Source: G963667075 sp963667075
Lineage (GTDB): Bacteria; Pseudomonadota; Alphaproteobacteria; Micavibrionales; Micavibrionaceae
Direction: 5' to 3'
Assembly: GCA_963667075.1 (NCBI GenBank)
Contig: OY762938.1
Coordinates: 1,612,001-1,676,000, forward strand
Length of the DNA stretch: 64,000 bases
Position 1 is the first letter of the stretch; the number at the start of each line of letters is the position of its first letter. The position numbers and the translations under genes are program-made. Positions 1 to 8,995 of the stretch are shown one piece after another. Below the pieces are notes generated by a model. It was not told the DNA's origin. It saw only the letters and a list, made by a program, of their open reading frames with translations, and ran no database searches.

Positions 1-626
1 GTACAGAAGAACTTAAAACGCGTTTTCGTCAGATTTTGAAAGAGCTGAAAGCGGTTGGTATTAATGTGAATTGTGTGCCTGTGCTCGATGTTTTATTTGA
101 AAAAACCCATGACGCTATTGGTGATCGGGCTTTTTCGGATAACCCGGAGATTGTGGCTTATGCAGGCCAAGTTATAGCGGATCTTTGTCTGGAAGAGGGC
201 ATAACGCCTGTGATGAAACATATGCCAGGTCACGGGCGGGCGGTGAAAGATTCTCATCATGACTTGCCGGTTGTCAAAGCATCATTTGATGATTTACAAA
301 AAACGGACTTTTATCCTTTTGTCTCTGTGGCTGAATCAGAGGGCGTGTGGGGGATGATGGCGCATGTGATTTACGAATCGATTGATTCGAAACATCCGGC
401 CTCTGTTTCTGAGACTGTTATTTCAGAGATTGTACGTAAGGAAATCGGGTTTCAGGGGCTTTTACTAAGCGATGACTTAAGCATGAAAGCCCTTGATAAG
501 TATGGCGATGTAGCAGATCGAGCTTTTGGGAGCTTGCAGGCAGGGTGTGATCTTGCTTTATATTGTGCCGGTGATTTGCCGGAAATGGAAAAAATAGCTG
601 GCAAATTATGGAAAACAATAATCTAG
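1..626 (+). CDS. nagZ: Beta-N-acetylhexosaminidase NagZ, 5'-truncated by window edge
   Basis: Glycoside hydrolase family 3 enzyme that removes GlcNAc from muropeptides during cytoplasmic peptidoglycan recycling. The reading frame (codons starting at base 3) is open to the window edge, so the N-terminus lies outside. Visible family signatures are a PVLDV segment, the KHMPGHG motif, the DSHHDLP loop that carries the general acid/base His in NagZ, and a DD-containing LLSDDLSMKAL segment that supplies the Asp nucleophile. The last 19 bases overlap scpA, as expected for a tightly packed operon. The order nagZ-scpA-scpB-tatABC is common in Alphaproteobacteria, which supports the assignment. Confidence 0.93.
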   Translation, partial: TEELKTRFRQILKELKAVGINVNCVPVLDVLFEKTHDAIGDRAFSDNPEIVAYAGQVIADLCLEEGITPVMKHMPGHGRAVKDSHHDLPVVKASFDDLQKTDFYPFVSVAESEGVWGMMAHVIYESIDSKHPASVSETVISEIVRKEIGFQGLLLSDDLSMKALDKYGDVADRAFGSLQAGCDLALYCAGDLPEMEKIAGKLWKTII

Positions 627-1438
627 CAGAGCATAAGGATTTTGAAGAGGAAATCATGCCAGAAGAAGAGGCGGTCTTCCTTCTTCTGGATATTGATGGA
701 TTCGAGGGACCTATTGATCTGTTATTGGAACTCTCCCGTAAACAAAAGGTCGATTTAACGCAAATTTCTATTTTGCAACTGGCCCGCCAATATCTTTTCT
801 TTATTGAACAGGTTAAAGAGCTCAAGCTTGATATTGCGGCTGAATATCTTGTTATGGCGGCGTGGCTGGCTTATTTGAAGTCCCGTCTTTTATTGCCCAA
901 ACAGGAAGATGAGACAGAAGTAAGTGGTGAAGAAATGGCAGAAGCCCTGCAGTTTCAACTCCGTCGTTTACAGTCTATGCAAAAAGCAGCTGAAGACCTT
1001 TCTAAAAGGCCACAACTGGGGCAGGATATTTTTGCACGGGGGATGCCTGAAGGACTGGTCGTTTCTAAAAATACAGCCTACAAGGCCGGCTTATATGATC
1101 TTTTAAAAGCTTATGGCAATATTGCGCAAAGAAAAGAACATGAGACCTACGAGCCAATGAAATTCAGCCTTATGTCTATGGAAGATGCTTTAAGCCGTGT
1201 GACAAACATGCTGGGGGCTTTGCCCCGTAAAGGGCCTTATAGCGTATGGACAAGCTTGCAAAATTTATTGCCGGAGGGGCTTAAACAGGGGCAATTATTT
1301 AGTCGTTCGGCTTTAGCCTCATCCTTTACGGCATTGTTGGAACTGACAAAGCAGGGGGATATTGAGTTGAAACAGGATGGCCTTTTTCGTCCAATCTATT
1401 TGCGTCAGGCCAAAGGAAGCGATATAGAGAAAGCATGA
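608..1438 (+). CDS. scpA: Segregation and condensation protein A
   Basis: Kleisin-like subunit that bridges SMC heads and works with ScpB in chromosome condensation and segregation. The FEGPIDLLLELSRKQKVDLTQ region (about residues 32-52) is the classic N-terminal ScpA signature, followed by the AAEYLVMAAWLAYLKSRLLLP helix. The C-terminal winged-helix part (SFTALLELTKQGDIEL) binds the SMC cap. At 276 aa it is of normal length. The ATG at 608 lies inside nagZ and the stop overlaps scpB by ATGA, indicating translational coupling. No smc gene is in the window. Confidence 0.95.
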   Translation: MENNNLAEHKDFEEEIMPEEEAVFLLLDIDGFEGPIDLLLELSRKQKVDLTQISILQLARQYLFFIEQVKELKLDIAAEYLVMAAWLAYLKSRLLLPKQEDETEVSGEEMAEALQFQLRRLQSMQKAAEDLSKRPQLGQDIFARGMPEGLVVSKNTAYKAGLYDLLKAYGNIAQRKEHETYEPMKFSLMSMEDALSRVTNMLGALPRKGPYSVWTSLQNLLPEGLKQGQLFSRSALASSFTALLELTKQGDIELKQDGLFRPIYLRQAKGSDIEKA

Positions 1439-2028
1439 AAGCAGAAAAACGAATTGTTGAAGCGTTGTTATTTGCATCCAGTGAACCTTTGTCTCTGGAT
1501 ATGATGCGGGAACGCTTGCCGGAGAATGCCGATCTGGGCGGGGCGTTGCTGGCCTTGAAAGAGGAATATGCAGCACGTGGGGTTAATCTTGTCGATATTG
1601 ATGGGGCCTGGGCGTTCAGGACGGCTAATGATTTGGGCGATGTGTTGACTCTTGAAAAGCACGAGCAAAAGAAGCTCTCAAGAACGGCACTTGAGACATT
1701 GGCGATTGTGGCTTATCATCAACCCGTGACACGGGCTGAAATTGAGAATATCCGTGGTGTTTCTACGCATAGAGGCACATTGGATGTTCTAATGGAAACA
1801 GGATGGATCAAACCCGGTAAGCGGCGTGAGACACCAGGGCGTCCCTTGACTTGGGTAACAACGCTGTCGTTTCTGGATCATTTCGGTATGGAGGCTTTAA
1901 CGGATTTACCGGGCATGGATGACTTGAAATCCTCTGGTTTACTTGACCGGCGTCCGGCTATTGATACATTGCCTGGAACTGGGGAATTGTTTGAAGACGA
2001 TAATGAAGAAAGAGAAGAGGAGCACTAG
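1435..2028 (+). CDS. scpB: Segregation and condensation protein B
   Basis: Partner of ScpA in the SMC-ScpAB complex. The N-terminus (RIVEALLFASSEPLS) and the TALETLAIVAYHQPVTRAEI segment with the following IRGV and TLDVLMETGWI pieces are characteristic winged-helix repeats of ScpB. It is 197 aa, typical for the family. Its ATG overlaps the scpA stop by 4 bases, and tatA starts 3 bases after its stop, so all three are probably co-transcribed. The acidic C-terminal tail (EDDNEEREEEH) is a common variable end. Confidence 0.95.
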   Translation: MKAEKRIVEALLFASSEPLSLDMMRERLPENADLGGALLALKEEYAARGVNLVDIDGAWAFRTANDLGDVLTLEKHEQKKLSRTALETLAIVAYHQPVTRAEIENIRGVSTHRGTLDVLMETGWIKPGKRRETPGRPLTWVTTLSFLDHFGMEALTDLPGMDDLKSSGLLDRRPAIDTLPGTGELFEDDNEEREEEH

Positions 2029-2031
2029 AAT

Positions 2032-2211
2032 ATGGCACCAGGTATTGGGCAGTTAGTGATTATAGTTCTTTTGGTCATGCTTATTTTTGGCGCAGGCCGT
2101 TTGCCCCGTATTATGGGCGACCTTGCCGAAGGAATTAAAAGCTTCAAAAAAGGGATGAGGGATGAAGAACCCTCGCAAAGCTCTAAGCAAATAGAAGACC
2201 AAGATAAGTAA
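2032..2211 (+). CDS. tatA: Twin-arginine translocase subunit TatA
   Basis: 59-residue protein. It has a single N-terminal membrane helix (about residues 6-21, GQLVIIVLLVMLIFGAGRLP), then the FGAGRLP hinge, an amphipathic helix (GDLAEGIKSFKKGM) and a short polar tail. This is the standard TatA plan; TatA oligomerises to form the pore of the Tat export system. The stop codon shares a base with the tatB ATG (TAATG), so the two are translationally coupled. TatA is distinguished from the following TatB by the FKKGM amphipathic segment and the absence of the GPKELP motif. Confidence 0.93.
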   Translation: MAPGIGQLVIIVLLVMLIFGAGRLPRIMGDLAEGIKSFKKGMRDEEPSQSSKQIEDQDK

Positions 2212-2504
2212 TGTTAGATTTTGGCTGGCCTGAATTATTTCTGATTATGGCTGTTGCTGTTTTGGTCGTTGGACCAAAGGAACTACCCCAGATTATGTAT
2301 GGGCTGGGGCGTATTGTGCGCCGCGTTCAATATATGCGCTATTCATTGACACAACAATTTGATGATTTTATGCGGGAAGCCGAGCTTAAGGAGCTGCAAG
2401 AGTCTGCAGGGGATGAGGATTTTGTTGAGGAAGAAGAAATAGAGGCCGAAAAAGAAAAGGAGAAAGCCGCGGAGGAGCAAAAGCCAAATGAACAAAGTGC
2501 TTGA
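2211..2504 (+). CDS. tatB: Sec-independent translocase subunit TatB
   Basis: Substrate-receptor component that works with TatC. It has the MLDFGWPELFLIM start, one membrane helix, the VGPKELPQ hinge that distinguishes TatB from TatA, and an amphipathic helix with a long charged Glu/Lys-rich tail that forms a likely coiled or disordered end. It is 97 aa. It overlaps the tatC start by 17 bases and directly follows tatA, giving the canonical tatABC operon. Confidence 0.93.
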   Translation: MLDFGWPELFLIMAVAVLVVGPKELPQIMYGLGRIVRRVQYMRYSLTQQFDDFMREAELKELQESAGDEDFVEEEEIEAEKEKEKAAEEQKPNEQSA

Positions 2505-3258
2505 AAAATCCGATCCCAAAACAGAACCGCTGATGGTGCATCTTTTGGAGTTGCGTAAACGGCTTTTGTGGTCTTTTACGGCGATGTTTCTAGGGACTGT
2601 GATTTGTTTTGTTTATGTTGAGCCTATTTATGGCTTTCTGGTGCGTCCTTTGGCACAGGCCATGGGGCCGGGAGATACGGGGCGTCTTATTTATACAGGG
2701 TTAACGGAAGCCTTTTTTACCTATTTAAAGGTGGCTTTTTTTGCAGGTATTTTTCTGACCTTTCCTATTCTGGCTACGCAGGTCTGGCTCTTTTTGGCAC
2801 CGGGCTTGTATAAGAATGAGCGTTATGCGTTTTTACCGTTTCTGATTGCAACGCCTGTTCTTTTTTTCGCGGGCGGAGCGATGGTTTATTTTGTCATTAT
2901 GCCAATGGCCTGGCCTTTTTTTCTAAGCTTTCAAAGTACAGGGCCGGATACGGTTTTGCCTATTCAGTTAGAAGCCCGGGTTGGCGAATATCTTGACCTT
3001 GTGATGGTTCTCATTTTTTCGTTTGGTTTGTGTTTTCAGCTGCCTGTGCTTTTGACTTTGATGGGCCGGGCCGGGATTGTCTCCTCCAAAACGCTGGCCT
3101 CGCTTCGAAAATATGCGATCATCATTACTTTTGTTATTGCGGCATTTTTGACGCCGCCTGATGTGATCAGCCAGATTGGGTTAGCTATTCCGGTTTTGGG
3201 GCTGTACGAAATTTCGATTTTGCTCGTGCGTCTGATGGAAAAAAAGAGGGGGGTGTGA
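2488..3258 (+). CDS. tatC: Sec-independent translocase subunit TatC
   Basis: Polytopic inner-membrane receptor for twin-arginine signal peptides. The family signature MVHLLELRKRLLWS occurs near residues 16-29, followed by alternating hydrophobic segments consistent with six transmembrane helices. Conserved pieces include the FFAGIFLTFPILATQVWLFLAPGLY region and the FVIAAFLTPPDVISQ segment before the last helices. Length (256 aa) is normal. Tat export is relevant because some cofactor-bearing enzymes need it, but the hydrogenase in this window is of the cytoplasmic type and has no Tat signal. Confidence 0.96.
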   Translation: MNKVLEKSDPKTEPLMVHLLELRKRLLWSFTAMFLGTVICFVYVEPIYGFLVRPLAQAMGPGDTGRLIYTGLTEAFFTYLKVAFFAGIFLTFPILATQVWLFLAPGLYKNERYAFLPFLIATPVLFFAGGAMVYFVIMPMAWPFFLSFQSTGPDTVLPIQLEARVGEYLDLVMVLIFSFGLCFQLPVLLTLMGRAGIVSSKTLASLRKYAIIITFVIAAFLTPPDVISQIGLAIPVLGLYEISILLVRLMEKKRGV

Positions 3259-3259
3259 T

Positions 3260-4480
3260 TTGGATCGTGAGCGGTATGAAGCAGAGAAAAAGATCGCGAT
3301 AACCGGAGAGTCTGGTAAACGTCTGACTCTGGCCAAAAACACAAAAACCCATCAGGAGCTTCTTTATTATCTTGCCGAAAAAGACCCGGATCCGATCGTT
3401 CGGAAAGCGGTCGTTGAGAATGAATCTATGCCGGTTCAGGCGAGTGCTGTTCTGGTTAAGGATAAAAATGAGGATGTTCGTTTAGCGCTGGCAGCACGTC
3501 TTATGGCCCTTCTCCCCGGGTTGTCAAATGACAAAAAAAGCCAGATCTATGCTTTTGCAGTACAGGCATTGGGGGATCTTGCGCTGGATGAAGTCTTGAA
3601 GATCAGAATGGCACTGTCCAGTACATTAAAAGATTGTGCGCAAACGCCTCCAAAAGTGGCAGGGCAACTCGCCCGTGATATAGAACGGCAGGTGTCTGAG
3701 CCCATTTTGCGTTTTTGTACGGCGTTGTCGGATGATGATCTTTTGGATATTTTGAGAGGACATCCGGAAAGCTGGGCTTTGCAGGCTATAGCATCTCGTA
3801 AAAATGTGAGTGAAAAAGTCTCTCGGGCCGTGATCGAAAAAGAAGATGAACCATCAGGGGCGTTGCTGATTGAAAATGAAGGCGCAAAAATCAGCTTAAC
3901 TTTGCTGGAGACCATCATAGAAATGGCAAAGAAATTTTCCGGCTGGCAAAAATCTGTGGCGACGCGTAAAACATTACCGCCCAGAATGGCAAAAAAACTG
4001 GCGGCCTATGTTGACGAATCGGTGCGCAATCTTCTTCTTGAACGCGAAGATTTTGATGAAGAAACGCTGGAAGAGATTACAACGATTTTTCGTCGCCGTA
4101 TTGATTTCGCTGAAGATAAAAAAAAGCCGGGTGAAAAGCCAAAAGACAAAATCAAGCGTCTGGCAAAAGAAGGGCTTTTAAATGAAACGGCTGTGTCTGA
4201 TGCGCTTGGTATGCATGACCGGGTATTTGTGATAGGGGCTTTGGCACATCTAGCTGGAACAAAAGAAGATGAAATTGGCAAAATCCTTCAGATGAAGGCG
4301 CCAAAGGTTCTGGTTTCTATTGTCTGGAAAGCTGGGCTGTCTATGCGTTTTGCTTTTCAGTTACAGCGTGATCTGGCACATATTCCCCCAAAAGAACTGA
4401 TTTACCCACGCGGCGGAACAGATTATCCTCTCTCCGAAGATGATATGAACTGGCAACTTGAATTTCTGAATTTGAAATAG
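3260..4480 (+). CDS. DUF2336 domain protein (HEAT-like)
   Basis: 406-residue soluble protein of a family found almost only in Alphaproteobacteria. The N-terminal third shows HEAT-like helical pairs (for example DPDPIVRKAVVENESMPVQA and NEDVRLALAARL), which suggests a protein-protein interaction scaffold. No catalytic motif or membrane segment is visible. The chosen TTG start sits 1 base after the tatC stop; no better start is seen nearby. The biochemical role of DUF2336 proteins is not established, so none is claimed. Confidence 0.8.
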   Translation: MDRERYEAEKKIAITGESGKRLTLAKNTKTHQELLYYLAEKDPDPIVRKAVVENESMPVQASAVLVKDKNEDVRLALAARLMALLPGLSNDKKSQIYAFAVQALGDLALDEVLKIRMALSSTLKDCAQTPPKVAGQLARDIERQVSEPILRFCTALSDDDLLDILRGHPESWALQAIASRKNVSEKVSRAVIEKEDEPSGALLIENEGAKISLTLLETIIEMAKKFSGWQKSVATRKTLPPRMAKKLAAYVDESVRNLLLEREDFDEETLEEITTIFRRRIDFAEDKKKPGEKPKDKIKRLAKEGLLNETAVSDALGMHDRVFVIGALAHLAGTKEDEIGKILQMKAPKVLVSIVWKAGLSMRFAFQLQRDLAHIPPKELIYPRGGTDYPLSEDDMNWQLEFLNLK

Positions 4481-4520
4481 AAAAACGATAACAAAATTAT
4501 AAAACTGAAAGGAAGAACTT

Positions 4521-5471
4521 ATGGCGAGACATAAAATTGCATTGATTGGTGCGGGGCAAATTGGTGGGACGTTGGCTCTTCTGGCTGGTCTGAAAGAGCT
4601 GGGTGATGTGGCGGTGGTCGATATTGCGGAAGGTGTGCCGCAAGGAAAGTCTCTGGATCTTGCGCAAGCCTCGCCGATTGAAGGGTTTGATGCGGTGTAT
4701 AGTGGGAGCAATGAGTATGACGTGATCGAAGGGGCCGATGTTGTGATTGTGACAGCCGGCGTGCCGCGTAAACCGGGGATGAGCCGTGATGATTTGATTG
4801 GTATCAATACAACTGTAATAGAATCGGTTGGGGCGAATATTAAAAAATATGCGCCGAACGCCTTTGTTATTGTGATTACGAATCCACTGGATGTCATGGT
4901 GGAAGTCATGCAGCGTGTTACAGGGTTTGATGATAAAAAAGTGGTCGGTATGGCTGGCGTGCTGGATAGTGCACGTTTCCGTTTTTTCCTGGCCGAAGAA
5001 TTGGGCGTGTCTGTTGAAGATGTCAGTGCCTTTGTGCTCGGTGGTCATGGGGATACGATGGTGCCGCTGATTCGCTATTCGACCGTTGCTGGCGTACCGC
5101 TTACTGACATTATTGAAATGGGCTGGACGACGAAAGAAAAGATTGATGCGATTGTGGATCGTGTTCGCAATGCGGGGGGCGAGATTGTCGGCCTCCTTAA
5201 AACAGGCTCAGCCTTTTATGCGCCGGCATCCAGTGCGATTGCAATGGCAGAAAGCTATCTCCGCGATAAAAAACGCGTGCTGCCATGCGCCGCCTGTCTT
5301 CACGGTGAATACGGGGTAGAGGGTCTTTATATCGGTGTGCCGGCTGTTATCGGTGCAGATGGTATTGAAAAGATTGTTGAAATCAAACTCAACAGCGAAG
5401 AACAGGCTGAATTTGATCATTCTGTTGATGCGGTCAGAAAGCTGGTGTCCGCGATGGATAATGCCGCTTAA
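4521..5471 (+). CDS. mdh: Malate dehydrogenase
   Basis: NAD-dependent oxidation of malate to oxaloacetate in the TCA cycle. It shows the Rossmann GAGQIGG motif (residues 10-16), the RKPGMSRDD substrate loop with its Arg residues, the NPLDVMV segment and the catalytic His in GGHGDTMVPL near residue 175. The Arg-rich loop marks it as an MDH of the LDH-like clade rather than a lactate dehydrogenase. It has a good ribosome site (GGAAG) 7-10 bases before the ATG. It heads the TCA cluster, but sucC lies 3.5 kb away. Confidence 0.96.
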   Translation: MARHKIALIGAGQIGGTLALLAGLKELGDVAVVDIAEGVPQGKSLDLAQASPIEGFDAVYSGSNEYDVIEGADVVIVTAGVPRKPGMSRDDLIGINTTVIESVGANIKKYAPNAFVIVITNPLDVMVEVMQRVTGFDDKKVVGMAGVLDSARFRFFLAEELGVSVEDVSAFVLGGHGDTMVPLIRYSTVAGVPLTDIIEMGWTTKEKIDAIVDRVRNAGGEIVGLLKTGSAFYAPASSAIAMAESYLRDKKRVLPCAACLHGEYGVEGLYIGVPAVIGADGIEKIVEIKLNSEEQAEFDHSVDAVRKLVSAMDNAA

Positions 5472-5536
5472 ATAAGCGGCATCCGATACGACAGCATAAC
5501 AACAAAAACCCCGTTTCTGTGACGGGGTTTTTCTTT
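5463..5536 (+). terminator. Rho-independent terminator after mdh
   Basis: A 7-bp inverted repeat (5463-5469 with 5474-5480) straddles the mdh stop codon. Downstream lies a perfect 11-bp stem, 5504-5514 paired with 5522-5532, with a 7-base loop and a T-rich right arm. The A tract on the left arm and T tract on the right suggest it could work in both directions, ending mdh and the converging lytic transglycosylase transcript. Confidence 0.85.
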
Positions 5537-5553
5537 GTATTTCTTTATTGACG

Positions 5554-6372
5554 TTAGCCTATGTTAAACGTCGGCGCTTTTTCTGCGAGAGAGACTTTTG
5601 GCAACTCGTTTTCGATACGTATATAGGTTCCGATACGGTTTAAATAATCTCTTGTTTCTTCAGGCATTTTCCCAAGGCCTTTTTTCTCAACGTTGCCCAT
5701 ACCCCAGTTATAGGCGGCAAGTGTTTTATTCATATCTCCGTCATAACGTTTGTAGAGTTGGCCCAGATATTTGGCGGCACCTGCTGCGGATTGATAAGGA
5801 TCAAATCTGTTTGTTATTCCCATATCTCCAGCTGTTCCGGGCATAAACTGCATAAGTCCAGCAGCACCTACTTTAGAAACGGCTAAAGGATTGCCTTTAC
5901 TTTCTTGCCACATGACACCTTTGAGCGTGCCTTGTGGAAGGCCATGTTTTGCTTCGAGTGATGAAAATCCGTATTTGTCCGCTTGAGTATTTATAAAGCC
6001 TCTATTTGCTACATAACGTTTTGCAAAGGATGTCGTAAGATCGGCACCTGTAATACAGGAAATAGCAGAGGCTGGACCAGTAAAGCTCTTAAAAAGGTTT
6101 GGTGCAGAGCTAAATGTATTATTTCTTCCTGATAAAATATTTTGATGACTAGAAGCGCATACTTCTGGATATTCATTTTTATAGGTTTGGTGCGTGTTGT
6201 CGGCAAAGGGATTTTTTCCCAAAAAGCTGCCTATAACGTTGTTAAAGAAGGCACCGATTTGTTCTGTGAGTTTTTCAAAAATTGATCCAAGCTTCCCAAA
6301 AGAAGAAAACGCGCTATTGTTTTCTTTTGAGAAAAAGTACATTAGATCGAATGGTTGTTCTGATTTTTGCAT
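5554..6372 (-). CDS. Lytic transglycosylase, SLT (lysozyme-like) domain
   Basis: Predicted peptidoglycan-cleaving enzyme of 272 aa. The C-terminal half carries an SLT domain. The likely catalytic Glu is E157 in MWQESKGNP, followed by VGAAGLMQFMPGTA, the GLMQ-type motif of the fold, then an AAYNWGMG substrate-groove motif. The N-terminal ~110 residues are low in homology signals and no signal peptide is visible, so export by the general pathway is not evident. It is convergent with mdh and precedes two coiled-coil genes in the same orientation. It could be a cell-wall remodelling enzyme or a component delivered by a specialised secretion system; the sequence does not decide. Confidence 0.82.
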   Translation of the reverse strand: MQKSEQPFDLMYFFSKENNSAFSSFGKLGSIFEKLTEQIGAFFNNVIGSFLGKNPFADNTHQTYKNEYPEVCASSHQNILSGRNNTFSSAPNLFKSFTGPASAISCITGADLTTSFAKRYVANRGFINTQADKYGFSSLEAKHGLPQGTLKGVMWQESKGNPLAVSKVGAAGLMQFMPGTAGDMGITNRFDPYQSAAGAAKYLGQLYKRYDGDMNKTLAAYNWGMGNVEKKGLGKMPEETRDYLNRIGTYIRIENELPKVSLAEKAPTFNIG

Positions 6373-6495
6373 TTTACACTCTACTCACGCTGTAGGTTAT
6401 TTATTAACCATAAAACTTATTACCACTTGCCCCTATTATACAAAACTTTTTTTATATATGTCAAAAAGTGACTGTATTTTTCTCTGAAAGCGGCT

Positions 6496-7236
6496 CTAGG
6501 CAAAGGCTTCAGGCGATCTGTCCGGTATTCGGGCAGGTTGTCGTATCTCTGGTGCTGGTTCAGAAATTTGTTCAGATGGTGTTACGGCAGATGCGAAATG
6601 TTCTTTTATCTCCATATCGTTTAAAGCGTCTTCTTCTGGCGCAACGGATATTTTTCTTTGCAGAGGTTCTTGTGTTTCTGCATCAGCGTCAGTTTCAGCA
6701 ACCTGATCCTTCGGCGGGGCTTTTTCTTTGATAATTTCTTTGATCTTGAGTGATCCTTTTACAATCTTTTTCAGTTTTTCAGGATCTTCAGCCGCTTCTT
6801 TAGCCTCTTCAATTTTTTGCTTTTTTTCAAATTGTTTAAGGGCTTCAACTGCACGTAAATCAACGGAAGCAGGGGCTTCGCCGCGTTCCCGCATATCTTC
6901 CATGTCTTTTTCTAAACGTTCGATTTCCTGCGTCGTTTCTTCATGCGCTATATCAAGTGCGGCTTTTATTTGTTTGTCATTGTATTCGATGTTGTCAATT
7001 TTAATGGTATAAAGTGGTGTCGAAGTCGTTCTGGCACTCATAGCATTCATGATATGTTGAATTTTGTAGAACTGATCCCTTTCTTCTTTATTGCCGCCGT
7101 AACTTTTTTTAGTCGGGTCTTTTGCGTCGACAAACTCGTGTCCGGCAAGTGCACCGTCATTGCCGGAAAGGGCCAGATTTCTGACTATTTCACGTTCTTC
7201 CGCACTATTCAGAGAGCCAAATGGATCGACCGTCAT
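6496..7236 (-). CDS. Hypothetical charged coiled-coil protein
   Basis: 246-residue protein with no recognised domain. The ATG at 7236 is preferred over one 42 bases upstream because AGGAAGG lies 7-8 bases before it. Residues ~90-200 are rich in Glu, Lys and Ala with heptad-like spacing, suggesting a long coiled coil (IERLEKDMEDMRERGE, QFEKKQKIEEAKEAAE). The C-terminus is Pro-rich and polar. There is no signal peptide or membrane helix. It lies between the transglycosylase and a second coiled-coil gene in the same orientation, so a joint function is possible but unproven. Confidence 0.65.
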   Translation of the reverse strand: MTVDPFGSLNSAEEREIVRNLALSGNDGALAGHEFVDAKDPTKKSYGGNKEERDQFYKIQHIMNAMSARTTSTPLYTIKIDNIEYNDKQIKAALDIAHEETTQEIERLEKDMEDMRERGEAPASVDLRAVEALKQFEKKQKIEEAKEAAEDPEKLKKIVKGSLKIKEIIKEKAPPKDQVAETDADAETQEPLQRKISVAPEEDALNDMEIKEHFASAVTPSEQISEPAPEIRQPARIPDRSPEAFA

Positions 7237-7535
7237 ATAACACCTTCCTCTTGCCTTTTTTGAATGACGGTTAGGCATAAAAGCCTGTAGATAAAAAACG
7301 CGCCATTATGGGAAATTATATGAAAATAAGGTTAATTATAGGTTAATTCTGGTATTGGCAGATTATGTTCATACCAATTCGTATTTATTGAATGAGGATT
7401 GGTATAAGGGGTGTGATGGCAACTTCGCGCGAAAGCGCGAAAGTCTGCGTGGCATCTGAACGTTGTTGTCTTTGCCGAAACCTTCCCCGCTTTCACAGGG
7501 AAGGTGTTATAATGAGTGGTTTTCCTATATACAGC
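7237..7535. other. Intergenic region with three inverted repeats
   Basis: About 300 bases between two minus-strand coiled-coil genes. It holds an 8-bp inverted repeat (7371-7378 with 7398-7405), a 7-bp stem capped by a GAAA tetraloop (7424-7430 with 7435-7441), and an 8-bp stem (7480-7487 with 7498-7505). Bases 7434-7459 resemble the start of the direct repeats at 12459-12650, with 4 transition differences in 26 bases. Open frames on the + strand here run antisense into the neighbouring gene and lack a convincing ribosome site. Confidence 0.5.
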
Positions 7536-8876
7536 TTATTTAGGGGCAGGTGCTGTCATAGCTATAACTGGAGGGTCTTGCGTAAATGGTTTGGCAACCA
7601 TGTCGAAGAATTTCTTGGCCGCTGGCACAATTTTTTCTTCGATTGTTTGTTTGAACGCAATACTCAAATCGTTGCTTGGGGCTTTTACACCGTTAGCATC
7701 CAGCTCTTTGGCCACAGATGTTCCTGCATTTGCCGTACAGGCAAGTGTTTCTTGTTCTTTCATGAAGGCACCGCGAAGGGAAGGTGGCAATTCTTTTGCC
7801 AGATCTTCTATTTGCAGGCTGCCATCTGCGATCTGTCTTTGTGTTGCAGGATCTTTAAGCTTCGTTTGAAGTCTTGAGAGCGCAACAAATCTTTGGTTCA
7901 AGACGAGGAGGCGTTCTTTTAGCTGTGCCACATTTGTGCTGTTTTCTTGTATTTTGCTCAATGTCGTATCAAGCTCACCACGCGTTCTGGCAACAAAGTT
8001 TCTCAGGCCATCGACCTGTGCTTTGTGTTCGGCGTGTTCTTCTGATGCGTCAGCCCAGAGTTCATGAGCTTCCACACAGCTTTGATCATAGTGATCAACG
8101 CGGTTTTCCGCACGTCTGATTTCTTTTTCACGTTCAAGGAGCTCGTCACCGGTTGTTCTAAAGCAAAAGTCCAGAGCAAGCGTTTTGACTTGTCCAGTGA
8201 AGCCAAGTGGCTGACGTGCACCGTTCTCATCTTCAACATAATATCTGTTCAACCAGTTTCCACTACCTTTGAAGACAATAGCCCCATTGTTATCCAGAAT
8301 AAGTCTGGCATGTTCTTTTTGGTAGAGGGTTTCCTGTCTTTCAAGCTGTGCTGAGGCTGTTTCAAGCTGATCTTGTGCATCTTCATAGAGCATTTGAGCA
8401 TCTTTGAGATCGGCCTGAGAAACACCGAATTCCTCAATCGCGTGTGCGAGTTCGGCTTTTTGAGCATCAAGTTTCAATGCGGTCTCAGCGGCTTCTGCCT
8501 GAATGGCTTCCAGTTGAGCCTGAAAGGCATCAACTTGTTGCGTCGTTTCAAGAATCGCCTGTTTTGCATTTTTTGCATGGAGGCTTAAGAAAGAAGAGGC
8601 GGCCTGTAATGCGCCTGTTACTGTGCTGCTAATGCCGGTTGTGGCCATGTAGGCTCTTGTAAATCCCTCTACTTCCCGTCTTTTTTTCTTGGCAGGAGAG
8701 TCTTCGTTCGGATTTCCGTTTGTCATAACGCCGCTTTTACCTATCCATTCGTTGTACAGCGCGATGCGTCTGTAAGCAGCGGAGACAGGGTTTACATGAA
8801 ATGAATGATAATCTTCTCCACCTGGTTGGTCGAGGTTTTTATTATCGTTTAAGGCTGTTGCTAATGCCTTGCTCAT
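7536..8876 (-). CDS. Hypothetical long coiled-coil protein
   Basis: 446-residue protein of unknown function. Residues ~120-215 and ~265-340 are heptad-rich (for example QVDAFQAQLEAIQAEAAETALKL and AQDQLETASAQLERQE), predicting long coiled coils around a less helical central part (NNGAIVFKGSGNWLNRYYVE). A short hydrophobic stretch follows the basic KKKRREVE segment near residue 65, but it is too weak to call a membrane helix. There is no signal peptide. It is probably the first gene of the three-gene group with the smaller coiled-coil protein and the transglycosylase, all read leftwards. Confidence 0.7.
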   Translation of the reverse strand: MSKALATALNDNKNLDQPGGEDYHSFHVNPVSAAYRRIALYNEWIGKSGVMTNGNPNEDSPAKKKRREVEGFTRAYMATTGISSTVTGALQAASSFLSLHAKNAKQAILETTQQVDAFQAQLEAIQAEAAETALKLDAQKAELAHAIEEFGVSQADLKDAQMLYEDAQDQLETASAQLERQETLYQKEHARLILDNNGAIVFKGSGNWLNRYYVEDENGARQPLGFTGQVKTLALDFCFRTTGDELLEREKEIRRAENRVDHYDQSCVEAHELWADASEEHAEHKAQVDGLRNFVARTRGELDTTLSKIQENSTNVAQLKERLLVLNQRFVALSRLQTKLKDPATQRQIADGSLQIEDLAKELPPSLRGAFMKEQETLACTANAGTSVAKELDANGVKAPSNDLSIAFKQTIEEKIVPAAKKFFDMVAKPFTQDPPVIAMTAPAPK

Positions 8877-8995
8877 TGCTGTCCGTACCCTTTCTTGACT
8901 ATTTAATATGATTATACCTCATTCAAATAATTTATGTCAAAATTTATCAAAAAATAGAGCTTGAAAATCACAGGAAATGTTGAATAATCATTGGT

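Noticed and set aside
4361..5048. Two overlapping minus-strand frames opposite mdh
   Set aside because: Shadows of mdh; no motif.
7392..7877. + strand open frames over the 7237-7535 gap
   Set aside because: They run antisense into the coiled-coil gene and cover hairpins; peptides are Cys/Phe/Arg-rich noise.
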